Shown piece after piece: positions 8,200-16,853 of a DNA stretch of 64,000 nucleotides. Source of the stretch: Streptomyces sp. NBC_01142 (GTDB lineage Bacteria; Actinomycetota; Actinomycetes; Streptomycetales; Streptomycetaceae); the NCBI RefSeq assembly GCF_026341125.1, contig NZ_JAPEOR010000003.1:868001-932000 (forward strand), read 5' to 3'. The position numbers were made by a program, and so were the translations under genes. The notes under the pieces are model-generated. The model ran no database searches, was not told the DNA's origin, and saw nothing but the letters and a program-made list of their open reading frames with translations. Each line of letters begins with the position of its first letter. Within the stretch, counting starts at the first letter, position 1.

Positions 8200-8679
8200 G
8201 TGGATGAGCACGGACAGGTGCGGGAACGATTGAGGACTGCACGGGCAACGCTGAGTCATGTCGACGCCCGGCAGCGGGACTTCTGTGCCGATGACCTCGG
8301 TGATCTGCTGGACTCGGCTTACCTGAGCCAGGCCGACGCCGAGCGGGTCGTCGGGTGGCTGGTCGAGCGGGCGGTGTCCGACGTGGACTACGCGGTACGG
8401 GAGTCGGCCCTGCACGCTGTCTCCAACGCCGGGGTTCGGTACAAGCTCCCTTACTCGTCGGTCGAGCCGCTGGCCGCCGGCATCGATGCCTTTGAACCTC
8501 TGCTGCTTGAGTACGTGCTGTTCAGCCTGTCCGCGACCCATGACCCCGCTGCACGGCCGATCATCGAGCCCTTTCTTGGCCATCCTGATGCTGCCGTGCG
8601 CGAGGAGGCAGCGCTCGCGATGGCCGAACTTCGTGGTGCAGGCGGCGGGGCGGGCGGGCCGGGCCGCGTGATCGCGTAG
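8200..8679 (+). CDS. Small HEAT-repeat protein
   Basis: A protein of about 159 residues with helical repeats. DYAVRESALHAVSNAG and DAAVREEAALAMAELRG are typical HEAT-repeat second helices with the D-x-x-V-R-x-x-A pattern, separated by about 60 residues. HEAT proteins of this size are usually protein-protein interaction scaffolds. No enzymatic motif. The start is uncertain: GTG 8200 has no clear ribosome site, and a downstream GTG in the same frame is possible. The C-terminus is Gly-rich. Convergent with the hydrolase gene 29 bases away. Confidence 0.65.
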   Translation: MDEHGQVRERLRTARATLSHVDARQRDFCADDLGDLLDSAYLSQADAERVVGWLVERAVSDVDYAVRESALHAVSNAGVRYKLPYSSVEPLAAGIDAFEPLLLEYVLFSLSATHDPAARPIIEPFLGHPDAAVREEAALAMAELRGAGGGAGGPGRVIA

Positions 8680-8708
8680 ACCTTCGGAGGGACACCCGGC
8701 GGTAGCGA

Positions 8709-9464
8709 CTACTGGTGCGGTGGTGCCCCACTCGCCGCACGGACCACCGAACGTGCCGTCAACCTGCCCGCCTGCAGAATGTGTTCCACGTCTGTGGGCC
8801 GGCAGCGCTGAAGTTCCGGGTCGTACTCGGTCATGACGACGCCGACATGATCGGCATCCGGCTCTTCCAGGTGAGCGGGCCACCCGTGTGCCCGCAAGCC
8901 TGCGTGGAAGGAGCGGGAGTGCTGCCCGTCCACGCGGGTGTCCTTGGCGCCGTGGATCAGCCAGACGGGGACGGGGGCAGGGTGCACGTCCGCCAGGTCC
9001 TCGCCCGGGATGGTTCCGGTGGTGCGGGCGGGCCAGTCGTAACGGCCTGCGATGCCTACGACGGCCGTCGGACGCCAGCCGTCGACGAGCTCCGGGTGGA
9101 GGGCGATGCCGATGGCCGCCGCGGCTGAGGCTGACCATCCGGCCACGGTGATGCGGGCGGGGTCCCCGCCGAATTCGGACGCGTGATCCCGGACAAAGCG
9201 CAGCGAGTCCAGAAGGTGGGAGCGGCCGAGGTCGGCGGAGTCGGCGCGCCAGTCGGGCACGAACACAACGACGCCGTTGTGTGCCACTTCCCGTGCCAGA
9301 GGAGCGAGAACGTCCCTCTCGTCGGGGCCCACGCCGTGCCAGAGCAGGACGCAGGCAGCTGATGGCAGATCATCCGCGGGGCGGTACACGTCGAGGAGTT
9401 TGCTCCCACCGCCCGGCTCGGGCTGATGTGCATAGGGCACGGTGTGCGTTTCCGTTGTCGGCAT
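8709..9464 (-). CDS. Alpha/beta-hydrolase (carboxylesterase/dienelactone-hydrolase-like)
   Basis: A 251-residue cytosolic alpha/beta-hydrolase. The oxyanion region LLWHGVGPDERD lies near residue 40. The nucleophile elbow is AGWSASAAAA (Ser about 110), the acid is in HGAKDTRVD and the base in DADHVGVV. The elbow is GWSAS rather than the more usual GxSxG, as in acetyl-esterase/BD-FAE-like enzymes that act on small acyl esters. No signal peptide. It stands between convergent and co-directional neighbours with no clear operon partner. Confidence 0.8.
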   Translation of the reverse strand: MPTTETHTVPYAHQPEPGGGSKLLDVYRPADDLPSAACVLLWHGVGPDERDVLAPLAREVAHNGVVVFVPDWRADSADLGRSHLLDSLRFVRDHASEFGGDPARITVAGWSASAAAAIGIALHPELVDGWRPTAVVGIAGRYDWPARTTGTIPGEDLADVHPAPVPVWLIHGAKDTRVDGQHSRSFHAGLRAHGWPAHLEEPDADHVGVVMTEYDPELQRCRPTDVEHILQAGRLTARSVVRAASGAPPHQ

Positions 9465-9554
9465 GAGCCCTCCGCGGGGTGGTCCTGGGCGCGTCCGTAC
9501 GATCCTGGCACGGTCGTCCTCGGTGCGGTGAGGCGCCGTTGCCGGGTGCGCTCG

Positions 9555-10664
9555 CTACCTCAGCGTCAGAGCGAGAACGGCCTGGTCGTCCTCCTCGAAC
9601 TCCGCCGACCAGTGCTCTGCGTCGGCCCGTACGAACGACACGACGTCCTCGGGGTCCGGGGCGCGCTCACCGCCGAAACGCTCCGTGAGCCGCTCGAGCA
9701 CCGGATAGAACACGCCGTCCGCGTTACGCGCCTCACTCACGCCGTCCGTGTGTACGACGAGCAGTTCGCCGGGCCCCAGCGGATGCACCGTGGTCTCCAC
9801 GGCCCCGCCGGGGGACAGCCCGCCGAGCCCCAGCGGAAGTGCGGGCGCGGTGTCCAGTCGCCGGGCGCCCTCGGGGCCGACGACGATGGGCGGCGGGTGG
9901 CCGCGGTCGACGACGCGTACCTCACCGCCCGCGAGCGGGAACTCCAGCACCAGCGCCGTCACGAAGAGTTCGGGGTCACCCTCGTCGCCGGCCGGGCTGT
10001 TGCGGGCGATGCTGAGTTCCAGTCGCTCGGCCAGACTGCTCAGGTTCTCCCACTCGTGCGCGGACACCCGGAAGCTGCCCAGGACCGCCGCGACCGTCTG
10101 CACCGCATCCAGCCCCTTGCCGCGTACGTCGCCGATGATGGCCCGTACTCCGAAGGGTGTGGTGCACACGTCGTACAGATCGCCGCCGACAAGGGTGCCG
10201 CCCTCACCGGCCGAGTAGAACCCGGCGGCACGTACCGGACCGAGCCGGCGCGGCACCGGGCGCAGCAGGGTCTTCTGCATCGCCTCCGCGACCGAATTCG
10301 CCCGGATCAGATGCTGCCTGGCGCGCTCCCGCTGCCAGGAGAGGGCCGTGCTGGCGATCCCGATGAGCAGCGTTGCGCAGTACAGGGCCACATGGTGCTG
10401 TTCGTCGAAGTGGCCGGGGCGGCGGGCCGCCAGGAGCATCTGCAACCCCAGACAGACGACGGCGGAGAACGCGGTGCCACGCGGGCCGCGCGTCGCCGCG
10501 GCGAGCGGAGGCACGCCCGTGAGCAGGAAGCTCACGGGCTCCCGTCCGTCGAGGGCCAGATCCACGATCAGATCGAGCACGACAGCGGCGAACGGCAGCC
10601 ACCAGAGCCACCCCTGACGCAGAAGCAGGGTGCGCCAATCCGGGGAAGGACTCCTACGAGGCAT
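9555..10664 (-). CDS. Membrane-anchored SpoIIE-type PP2C phosphatase
   Basis: A 369-residue protein. About four membrane segments in the first 110 residues (LWWLPFAAVVLDLIVDLAL, VALYCATLLIGIASTAL and others) are followed by a short coiled segment and a complete SpoIIE phosphatase domain (about residues 140-365). Its metal-binding aspartates are in GGDLYDV, GDVRGKG and HTDGVSE. Such phosphatases dephosphorylate anti-sigma-factor antagonists, so this one probably feeds a partner-switching stress pathway from a membrane signal. ATG 10664 is chosen for a GGG-type site and cytosolic Arg-rich start; GTG 10673 is also possible. No anti-sigma partner gene is adjacent. Confidence 0.85.
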   Translation of the reverse strand: MPRRSPSPDWRTLLLRQGWLWWLPFAAVVLDLIVDLALDGREPVSFLLTGVPPLAAATRGPRGTAFSAVVCLGLQMLLAARRPGHFDEQHHVALYCATLLIGIASTALSWQRERARQHLIRANSVAEAMQKTLLRPVPRRLGPVRAAGFYSAGEGGTLVGGDLYDVCTTPFGVRAIIGDVRGKGLDAVQTVAAVLGSFRVSAHEWENLSSLAERLELSIARNSPAGDEGDPELFVTALVLEFPLAGGEVRVVDRGHPPPIVVGPEGARRLDTAPALPLGLGGLSPGGAVETTVHPLGPGELLVVHTDGVSEARNADGVFYPVLERLTERFGGERAPDPEDVVSFVRADAEHWSAEFEEDDQAVLALTLR

Positions 10665-10867
10665 AAGGCGCACCCTAAGAGCCCCGCCCACCAGGACCGC
10701 TCACGCGGCGAGTCGTGTCGTGCACCACCCTCGATATCGGCGACGTCGGGTGGTGGGGGCTCCGGTCCGGGCGTTGGCACCCCATGCCCCAGCCGGATCT
10801 CACGGCCGGCACCTCACCACCGGGGAGGGCCGGGCATGCGGTGCGGTCGGGTCGCTCCGCGACAGGC

Positions 10868-11623
10868 TCAGCCGCTTCCGCTTCCGCTTCCGCACTCGCC
10901 GCGGTTGCTGCGCTCACTGCGCCGTGATGCGACGAGCTGGGCCGATGCGCTGTCCAGCAGCATCTCGAGCGCGGTGGGATACGCACTGTGGTTCATCCGG
11001 GCAACCAGCAGGTGCGCGGTCGCCGCGATGTGCGGATGGGTGGTTTCGGGCAGCCGGGCGTACGTGGCCTGCCAGACCTCCTCGTCCGCCTCCCGTGCCG
11101 CCGCCGGCAGCGCCAGGGAGGCCGCGTCCAGCGCGGCGAACGCGAGGCTCTGGTCGATGAACGCGTGATAGATCCGGACCGCGGCGGCGTCCGTGAAGCC
11201 GGCGGTGCGCAGCAGCCCCAGGATCGTTTCGTCGGCCGCCACCTCGTACGCCTTGCCGGTCACCCGGCTGGCGGTCAGCACCGCTGCCTGCGGATGTCCG
11301 AGATACGCGGCATGGATGCGCAGCCCCAGCTCCCGCAGGTCGGCGCGCCAGTCACCGGTGCCTTCCCACCCTGCCAGGGCGCGTCCTACGAGCACGTTCC
11401 CGATGGCGAGCGTCAGATCGTCGATGCCGCTGAAGTACCGGTACAGCGTGCTCGGGTCCGCACCCAGGGCGATACCGAGGCGGCGGACGGTCAGGCCCGA
11501 GCTCCCGTGCTCCTGCAGCATGCGCAGCGCGGTCTCCACGATCAGCTGCTCCGAGAGCACGGCACCGCTTTTCGTGGGACGACGTCGCCGCCGGGCCTCC
11601 TCAGGCACCACGGGCTTGGGCAC
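10868..11623 (-). CDS. TetR-family transcriptional regulator
   Basis: A 251-residue regulator. The N-terminal helix-turn-helix is clear at about residues 25-65 (LRMLQEHGSSGLTVRRLGIALG, then DPSTLYRYFSG). The larger C-terminal domain fits the TetR_C ligand-binding fold. GTG 11623 follows GGAGGGAG. The gene is divergent from the saccharopine-dehydrogenase-like gene across about 150 bases, so it probably controls that gene and itself. The extreme C-terminus has a Gly/Ser tail (GECGSGSGSG). Ligand unknown. Confidence 0.85.
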   Translation of the reverse strand: MPKPVVPEEARRRRRPTKSGAVLSEQLIVETALRMLQEHGSSGLTVRRLGIALGADPSTLYRYFSGIDDLTLAIGNVLVGRALAGWEGTGDWRADLRELGLRIHAAYLGHPQAAVLTASRVTGKAYEVAADETILGLLRTAGFTDAAAVRIYHAFIDQSLAFAALDAASLALPAAAREADEEVWQATYARLPETTHPHIAATAHLLVARMNHSAYPTALEMLLDSASAQLVASRRSERSNRGECGSGSGSG

Positions 11624-11775
11624 GACACGCTCCCTCCACAACCACCGCCATGATCCCCCGACCTTATGCCAACATCATTGACGTGAACAGAGGCGTGCGC
11701 GTTGGATCGGATTCCGACAGGCGCCGCGCACAGGCAGCGCCCCGCAGGCTGTTTTCCAGGAAACGGAGTTTGGCG

Positions 11776-12999
11776 ATGCGTGTTCTTCTCGTGGGAGCCG
11801 GCGGCGTAGGTACCGCCATCACCCGGATCGCGGCCCGCCGGTCCTTCTTCGACCACGTGGTCGTTGCCGACTACGACCTTTCCCGCGCCGAAGCCGCCGT
11901 TGCGGCCCTGGCGCCGGACGACCGCTTCAGCGCCGAACGGATCGACGCGAGCGATGAGGGGGCCGTCACCGCCCTGCTGCAGCGGCAGCGCTGCGACGTC
12001 CTGCTCAACGCGACCGATCCCCGGTTCGTGATGCCGCTGTTCCAGGCGGCCCTGGCCGCCGGGGCGCACTATCTCGACATGGCGATGTCGCTGTCCCGCC
12101 CGCACCCGGAGCACCCGTACGAACTCTGCGGCGTCAAGCTCGGCGACACCCAGTTCGAGCGGGCCGCGGACTGGGAGAAGGCCGGATCCCTCGCCCTCGT
12201 CGGCATCGGCGTCGAGCCGGGACTGTCCGACGTCTTCGCCCGGCACGCCGCCGAGGAACTCTTCGACGAGATCGAGGAGATCGGCATCCGCGACGGGGCG
12301 AACCTCACGGTCGACGGCTACGACTTCGCGCCCTCATTCAGCATCTGGACCACCATCGAGGAATGCCTCAATCCTCCGGTCGTCTACGAGGCCGACCGCG
12401 GCTGGTTCACCACCGCACCCTTCAGTGAGCCCGAGGTCTTCGACTTCCCCGAGGGGATCGGACCCGTCGAGTGCGTCAACGTCGAGCACGAGGAAGTCCT
12501 GCTCGTGCCGCGCTGGGTGGACGCGCGGCGCGTCACCTTCAAGTACGGCCTCGGTGAGGACTTCATCCGTACGCTGCAGACGCTGCATCTGCTGGGCCTC
12601 GACCGCACCGATCCGGTGCCGGTGCCCGCGGCGGACGGATCGGGCACGGTCCACGTCTCCCCGCGGGACGTGGTCGCTGCCTGCCTGCCGGACCCGGCGA
12701 CCCTGGGGGAGCGTATGCACGGCAAGACCTGCGCGGGCACCTGGGTCAAGGGCACCAAGGACGGCCGCCCGCGCGAGGTCTACCTGTACCACGTGGTCGA
12801 CAACCAGTGGTCCATGCGCGAATACGGCTGCCAGGCCGTCGTGTGGCAGACCGCGATCAACCCCGTTGTGGCCCTGGAACTGATCGCCGCCGGCACGTGG
12901 TCCGGCAGCGGCATCCTCGGCCCCGAGGCCCTGCCCGCCCGGCCGTTCCTGGACCTGCTGACCGAGTACGGTTCGCCCTGGGGCATGCGCGAGCAGTGA
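11776..12999 (+). CDS. Saccharopine dehydrogenase-family oxidoreductase
   Basis: A 407-residue NAD(P)-dependent enzyme. The N-terminal Rossmann motif VGAGGVGTAITRIAA (residues 6-20) and the DYDLSRAEAA ribose-binding region are clear. The C-terminal half matches the saccharopine-dehydrogenase catalytic domain (GVEPGLSDVFARHAAEE, GYDFAPSFS, NPPVVYE). The family includes lysine 6-dehydrogenase and saccharopine reductase-type enzymes, so a role in lysine or polyamine metabolism is plausible. ATG 11776 follows CGGAG and starts right at the nucleotide-binding strand. Regulation by the divergent TetR gene is likely. Confidence 0.85.
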   Translation: MRVLLVGAGGVGTAITRIAARRSFFDHVVVADYDLSRAEAAVAALAPDDRFSAERIDASDEGAVTALLQRQRCDVLLNATDPRFVMPLFQAALAAGAHYLDMAMSLSRPHPEHPYELCGVKLGDTQFERAADWEKAGSLALVGIGVEPGLSDVFARHAAEELFDEIEEIGIRDGANLTVDGYDFAPSFSIWTTIEECLNPPVVYEADRGWFTTAPFSEPEVFDFPEGIGPVECVNVEHEEVLLVPRWVDARRVTFKYGLGEDFIRTLQTLHLLGLDRTDPVPVPAADGSGTVHVSPRDVVAACLPDPATLGERMHGKTCAGTWVKGTKDGRPREVYLYHVVDNQWSMREYGCQAVVWQTAINPVVALELIAAGTWSGSGILGPEALPARPFLDLLTEYGSPWGMREQ

Positions 13000-13184
13000 C
13001 GGCCCACGCCGGAGAAGGGCGGCACTGCTGGGCCACGGAGCACCGGCGGCCGCCGCAGTCTGTTCCGCGGCGCACGGCGTCCGTCCGGCACCATTCGGGG
13101 GTGGCTATCCGCAGGCAGCCGGCAACCCGCCCTCCATGAGGTACGGAACCGCCGACTCGGCCCCAGCGTCGTAAGGCCGTGACC

Positions 13185-13544
13185 GTGAGAGCCGGACGAA
13201 TCATCTTCACTCTCGTGCTGGCTGCCGGGGTGCTCACCGGCTGTGCCAAGGACGACGAAGGCGCAGAGGCTGTCCGGGCGACGCCGTCCGGCCGGACGAT
13301 GCCCTTCGACCTCTCCACGCATTGCGGAATCGACGAGGCCCGTGTCGGCTCGACGTATTTCGAAGCGGAGACCCCTCTCTCCGACGGCTCGGGAAACCCG
13401 CCCGACGGGTGGGACAACCCCACCCAGAGCGGCACGATGACCGTGAAGTCCGACACGGAGGCCGTCTTCACCGACGACGCGGGGCACGAGGTGAAGTTCC
13501 GCGCCCGGCCGGGTGCGACGGCCTACAAGCTCATCTGCCGGTAG
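13185..13544 (+). CDS. Small lipoprotein, function unknown
   Basis: A 119-residue exported lipoprotein. The N-terminus (RAGRIIFTLVLAAGVLTGCAK) is a signal peptide with lipobox LTGC, so the mature protein starts at the Cys at about residue 21 and is membrane-tethered. The mature part is short and acidic with a beta-rich look (STYFEAETPL, GTMTVKSDTEAVFTDD, EVKFRARPG). No family recognised. GTG 13185 has an AAGG site 8 bases upstream; GTG 13179 is an in-frame alternative. A terminator hairpin follows, so it is monocistronic. Confidence 0.75.
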   Translation: MRAGRIIFTLVLAAGVLTGCAKDDEGAEAVRATPSGRTMPFDLSTHCGIDEARVGSTYFEAETPLSDGSGNPPDGWDNPTQSGTMTVKSDTEAVFTDDAGHEVKFRARPGATAYKLICR

Positions 13545-13604
13545 AGGTCGCCTCGTTCGGCGTTGCCCGCATGCCGCGGTCCCGGGGCAGGCCGCTTCCT
13601 CGAC

Positions 13605-13644
13605 GGCCGGGTCGCCGGGGCGTACGGACACCGGCGACCCGGCC
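13605..13644 (+). terminator. Terminator between lipoprotein and hydrogenase locus
   Basis: GGCCGGGTCGCCGG (13605-13618) and CCGGCGACCCGGCC (13631-13644) form a perfect 14-bp stem with a 12-base loop, 61 bases after the lipoprotein stop. It insulates the hydrogenase locus; the hypX promoter should lie between 13645 and 13797. Confidence 0.65.
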
Positions 13645-13797
13645 GGCGGAGACCCTCACCGCTGAGTGGCGGCTGAACGTTCGCTTTCGGGTGACCCTAC
13701 GGCTGGGTGTCGGCCCTGCTCGGCCGAGTGTGTCCGACGATCGCAGGCGGCCGGACCTCTCTCGGCCACGAGCCGCCAGGTCGCCGGGGAGGCTGCC

Positions 13798-15633
13798 ATG
13801 CACATCCTGCTTGTCGCGAGCGCGTTCAACAGCCTTACGCAGCGAGTCCACGCCGAATTGAGGGACCGCGGGCACAGCGTGGCAGTGGAGCTCGCACTGG
13901 ACGGCACCTCGATAGGGGATGCCGTCCGCCGGCACGAGCCCGACCTCGTTGTGGCCCCCATGCTGAAGACCGCCATCCCCCGCGAGGTGTGGGCGGCACA
14001 CACGTGTCTTGTCGTCCACCCCGGGCCCGTGGGGGACCGCGGACCGTCGTCCCTCGACTGGGCGATCCACGAGCGCGCGACACGGTGGGGCGTGACCGTC
14101 CTGCAGGCCAACGCGGACATGGACGCGGGAGACGTGTGGGCGTCGGTCGCCTGCCCGGTACCGCCGGTGGCCAAGAGCGACCTGTACCGGAACGAGGTGT
14201 CCGACGCCGCGCTGTCGGCGGTGCTGCTGGCCGTTGAGCGATTCGCTGCGGGTACGTACTCCCCCCGGCCGCAGACGGGCGGTCCCGCGGCGGGTGACGG
14301 CCGTGCCCGGCCGTACTTCCGCCAGGTGCTCCGCCGGATCGAGTGGGAGTCGGACTCGACCGAGACGGTTGTCCGCAAGCTGCGCGCCGCCGACTCGCAG
14401 CCGGGTGTGCTGGATGAACTGCTCGGTGAGGAGTGGTATCTCCACGGCGGCCATCCCGAGGACGGGCTGCGCGGCCGTCCGGGCGAGCTGCTGGCCACCA
14501 GGGCAGGCGCGATCTGCCGGGCGACCACCGACGGTGCCGTGTGGATTCCCGAGCTGAGGCCCCGCCGTAGGCCCGGGGAACCCGCCACCTTCAAACTGCC
14601 CGCCGTTCTCGCACTCGCCGGACGGCTGCCCGCCGTGCGTGAGCACCCCGCGCCCCTGCACGCGGACACGGACGCGGACACGGACACGGAAGCGGATACA
14701 CGCACGCACCTTCGCACCTGGTCCGACATCCGCTACCGGGAGGACGGACACGTCGGCTTCCTGTCGTTCTCCTTCCGCGGCGGCGCGATGAGCACGACGC
14801 AGTGCCGCCGACTGCTGGATGCCTACCGGACGGCATGCTCCCGGCCCACCGCGGTCCTGGTTCTGGGCGGCAGCCGGGACTTCTTCTCCAACGGCATCCA
14901 CCTCAACGTGATCGAGGCGGCCCTCGACCCGAGCGCGGAGTCCTGGGCCAACATCAACGCCATGGACGACCTGGTGGAAGCCGTCCTGACGACGACCGAC
15001 CGGCTGGTGGTCTGCGCCATCGGCGGTAACGCCGCCGCGGGCGGAGTAATGCTGGCTCTGGCCGCGGACGAGGTGTGGTGCAGGGCGGGCGCGGTGCTGA
15101 ACCCGCACTACCGCCTGATGGGTCTGTACGGCTCCGAGTACTGGACGTACACGCTGCCCCGCAGAGTGGGCACCGCCGTGGCCGACCGGCTCACCCGGCA
15201 GGCGCTGCCGGTGAGCGCGGTGGCCGGGCAGCGGCTCGGCCTGGTGGACCGGGTGGTGGAGTGCGCACCGCAGTACTTCACCGGCGAGGTCGCTCGGTCG
15301 GCCGCGCAACTGGCTTCCTCGCCCGCGGTGCAGTCACGGATCGCCGCGAAGAAGGCGGAACGGGACCGCCAGGAGGCCGTCAAGCCGCTGGCCGCCTACC
15401 GGGAGGAGGAACTGGCCCGGATGCTGCGTATCTTCTCCGACCCGGGCGAGCCCTACCACGCGCTGCGTCGCGCTTTCGTCCGCAAGGAACCCCCGTCCCG
15501 CACTCCGCAGCACCTCGCGGTGTCCGAGCCCGCAAGGCGGGCGGCGGATCTGCCCCGCCCGGACGGCAACGTCACCGGATTGGCCCTGTGTGACGCGTCA
15601 GAAGGACCCGGCGGCTGTTACCAAGAGAGCTGA
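13798..15633 (+). CDS. hypX: HypX-type CO-ligand synthase for [NiFe]-hydrogenase maturation
   Basis: A 611-residue two-domain protein. Residues 1-280 resemble an N10-formyl-tetrahydrofolate transferase/hydrolase (HILLVASAFNSLTQRV; VVHPGPVGDRGPSSLDWAI; ADMDAGDVWAS). Residues 320-600 resemble an enoyl-CoA hydratase/crotonase (FSFRGGAMST; GGSRDFFSNGIHLNVIEA; GGNAAAGGVMLALAADEV). Known HypX proteins convert the formyl group of formyl-THF, via formyl-CoA, into the active-site CO ligand under aerobic conditions, which suits a hydrogenase working in air. The domains are joined by an acidic DTDADTDTEADT linker encoded by a short repeat. ATG 13798 follows GGGGAGG. It precedes hhyS by 49 bases and is probably the first gene of the operon. 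Confidence 0.9.
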   Translation: MHILLVASAFNSLTQRVHAELRDRGHSVAVELALDGTSIGDAVRRHEPDLVVAPMLKTAIPREVWAAHTCLVVHPGPVGDRGPSSLDWAIHERATRWGVTVLQANADMDAGDVWASVACPVPPVAKSDLYRNEVSDAALSAVLLAVERFAAGTYSPRPQTGGPAAGDGRARPYFRQVLRRIEWESDSTETVVRKLRAADSQPGVLDELLGEEWYLHGGHPEDGLRGRPGELLATRAGAICRATTDGAVWIPELRPRRRPGEPATFKLPAVLALAGRLPAVREHPAPLHADTDADTDTEADTRTHLRTWSDIRYREDGHVGFLSFSFRGGAMSTTQCRRLLDAYRTACSRPTAVLVLGGSRDFFSNGIHLNVIEAALDPSAESWANINAMDDLVEAVLTTTDRLVVCAIGGNAAAGGVMLALAADEVWCRAGAVLNPHYRLMGLYGSEYWTYTLPRRVGTAVADRLTRQALPVSAVAGQRLGLVDRVVECAPQYFTGEVARSAAQLASSPAVQSRIAAKKAERDRQEAVKPLAAYREEELARMLRIFSDPGEPYHALRRAFVRKEPPSRTPQHLAVSEPARRAADLPRPDGNVTGLALCDASEGPGGCYQES

Positions 15634-15682
15634 AGGTTGAAATCCAGGCTTTCGTCGCATATCTCCCCGAGGAGACATCCCC

Positions 15683-16771
15683 ATGGATGCAGCAACGCCG
15701 ACCACGGCCGAAACGACGGGTGCCTCCGCCGCGGCCGACGAGGACAAGCCCCCGATCCACATCCTCTGGATCAACGCGGGACTGAGCTGCGACGGCGACT
15801 CGGTCGCGCTGACGGCCGCGATGCAGCCGAGCATCGAGGAAATCGTGCTCGGGGTGCTGCCCGGGCTGCCGAAGATCGCTGTCCACTGGCCGCTGATCGA
15901 TTTCGAATGTGGTCCCGTGGGCGGCGCCGACACGTTCATCGAATGGTTCTTCAAGGGGGAACGCGGCGAGATCGATCCCTTCGTCCTGGTCGTCGAGGGG
16001 TCCATCCCCAACGAGTCGATCAAGGCGGAAGGGTACTGGTGCGGCTTCGGCGACAATCCGGAGACCGGTCAGCCGATCACCACCAGCGAATGGATCGACC
16101 GGCTGGCGCCCAAGGCCCTGGCTGTCGTCGCCATCGGGACCTGCGCCACCTACGGCGGCATCCACGCGATGGCAGGAAACCCGACCGGCGCGATGGGTGT
16201 GCCCGACTACCTCGGGTGGGACTGGAAGTCCAAGGCCGGAATTCCCATCGTGTGCGTTCCCGGCTGCCCGATCCAGCCCGACAACTTCTCGGAGACCCTG
16301 ACCTACCTGCTCTATCAGGCAGCGGGGGCCGCCCCGATGATCCCGCTGGACGACAAGCTGCGGCCGACATGGCTGTTCGGCGCCACCGTCCACGAGGGGT
16401 GCGACCGGGCCGGCTACTACGAGCAGGGCCAGTTCGCCCTCACGTACGACTCGCCCAAGTGCTTGGTCAAACTCGGCTGCTGGGGCCCCGTCGTCAAATG
16501 CAATGTGCCCAAACGGGGCTGGATGAACGGCATCGGCGGCTGCCCGAACGTCGGCGGCATCTGCATCGCCTGCACCATGCCCGGCTTCCCCGACAAGTTC
16601 ATGCCGTTCATGGACGAACCGCCCGGCGGCAAGGTGTCCAGCGTGGCCAGCGGAGCGTACGGAGCCGTAGTGCGCACACTCCGGTCGATCACGGCCAGAA
16701 CCGTGGACAAGGAGCCGAAGTGGCGCCACACAGGAGAGCAGCTGACCACCGGATACCGGCCGCCGTGGTGA
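15683..16771 (+). CDS. hhyS: Group 1h (group 5) [NiFe]-hydrogenase small subunit
   Basis: A 362-residue iron-sulfur subunit that carries electrons away from the active site. The N-terminal proximal-cluster motif reads LSCDGDSVAL: Cys36 is present, but the usual second Cys is Asp39, the 3Cys-1Asp ligation known from oxygen-insensitive high-affinity actinobacterial-type enzymes. Further cluster ligands lie in IGTCATYGGI, CVPGCPIQPDN, HEGCDRAGYYEQG, LGCWGPVVKCNVP and the C-terminal GGCPNVGGICIACTMPG. There is no Tat signal or C-terminal anchor, so the enzyme is cytosolic or held to the membrane by partners. ATG 15683 follows GAGGAG. The large-subunit gene follows. Confidence 0.95.
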   Translation: MDAATPTTAETTGASAAADEDKPPIHILWINAGLSCDGDSVALTAAMQPSIEEIVLGVLPGLPKIAVHWPLIDFECGPVGGADTFIEWFFKGERGEIDPFVLVVEGSIPNESIKAEGYWCGFGDNPETGQPITTSEWIDRLAPKALAVVAIGTCATYGGIHAMAGNPTGAMGVPDYLGWDWKSKAGIPIVCVPGCPIQPDNFSETLTYLLYQAAGAAPMIPLDDKLRPTWLFGATVHEGCDRAGYYEQGQFALTYDSPKCLVKLGCWGPVVKCNVPKRGWMNGIGGCPNVGGICIACTMPGFPDKFMPFMDEPPGGKVSSVASGAYGAVVRTLRSITARTVDKEPKWRHTGEQLTTGYRPPW

Positions 16772-16853
16772 CCGCGTCCTCCTGGCAACACCCCCCTGCG
16801 GACCTCCCCGCGTGACGATCCGACCTCCTCATGAAGGGCACGGCACACACACG

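Noticed and set aside
16812..16853. Upstream GTG start for hhyL
   Set aside because: No ribosome site and the extra 14 residues lack family-like sequence; ATG 16854 preferred, though not certain.
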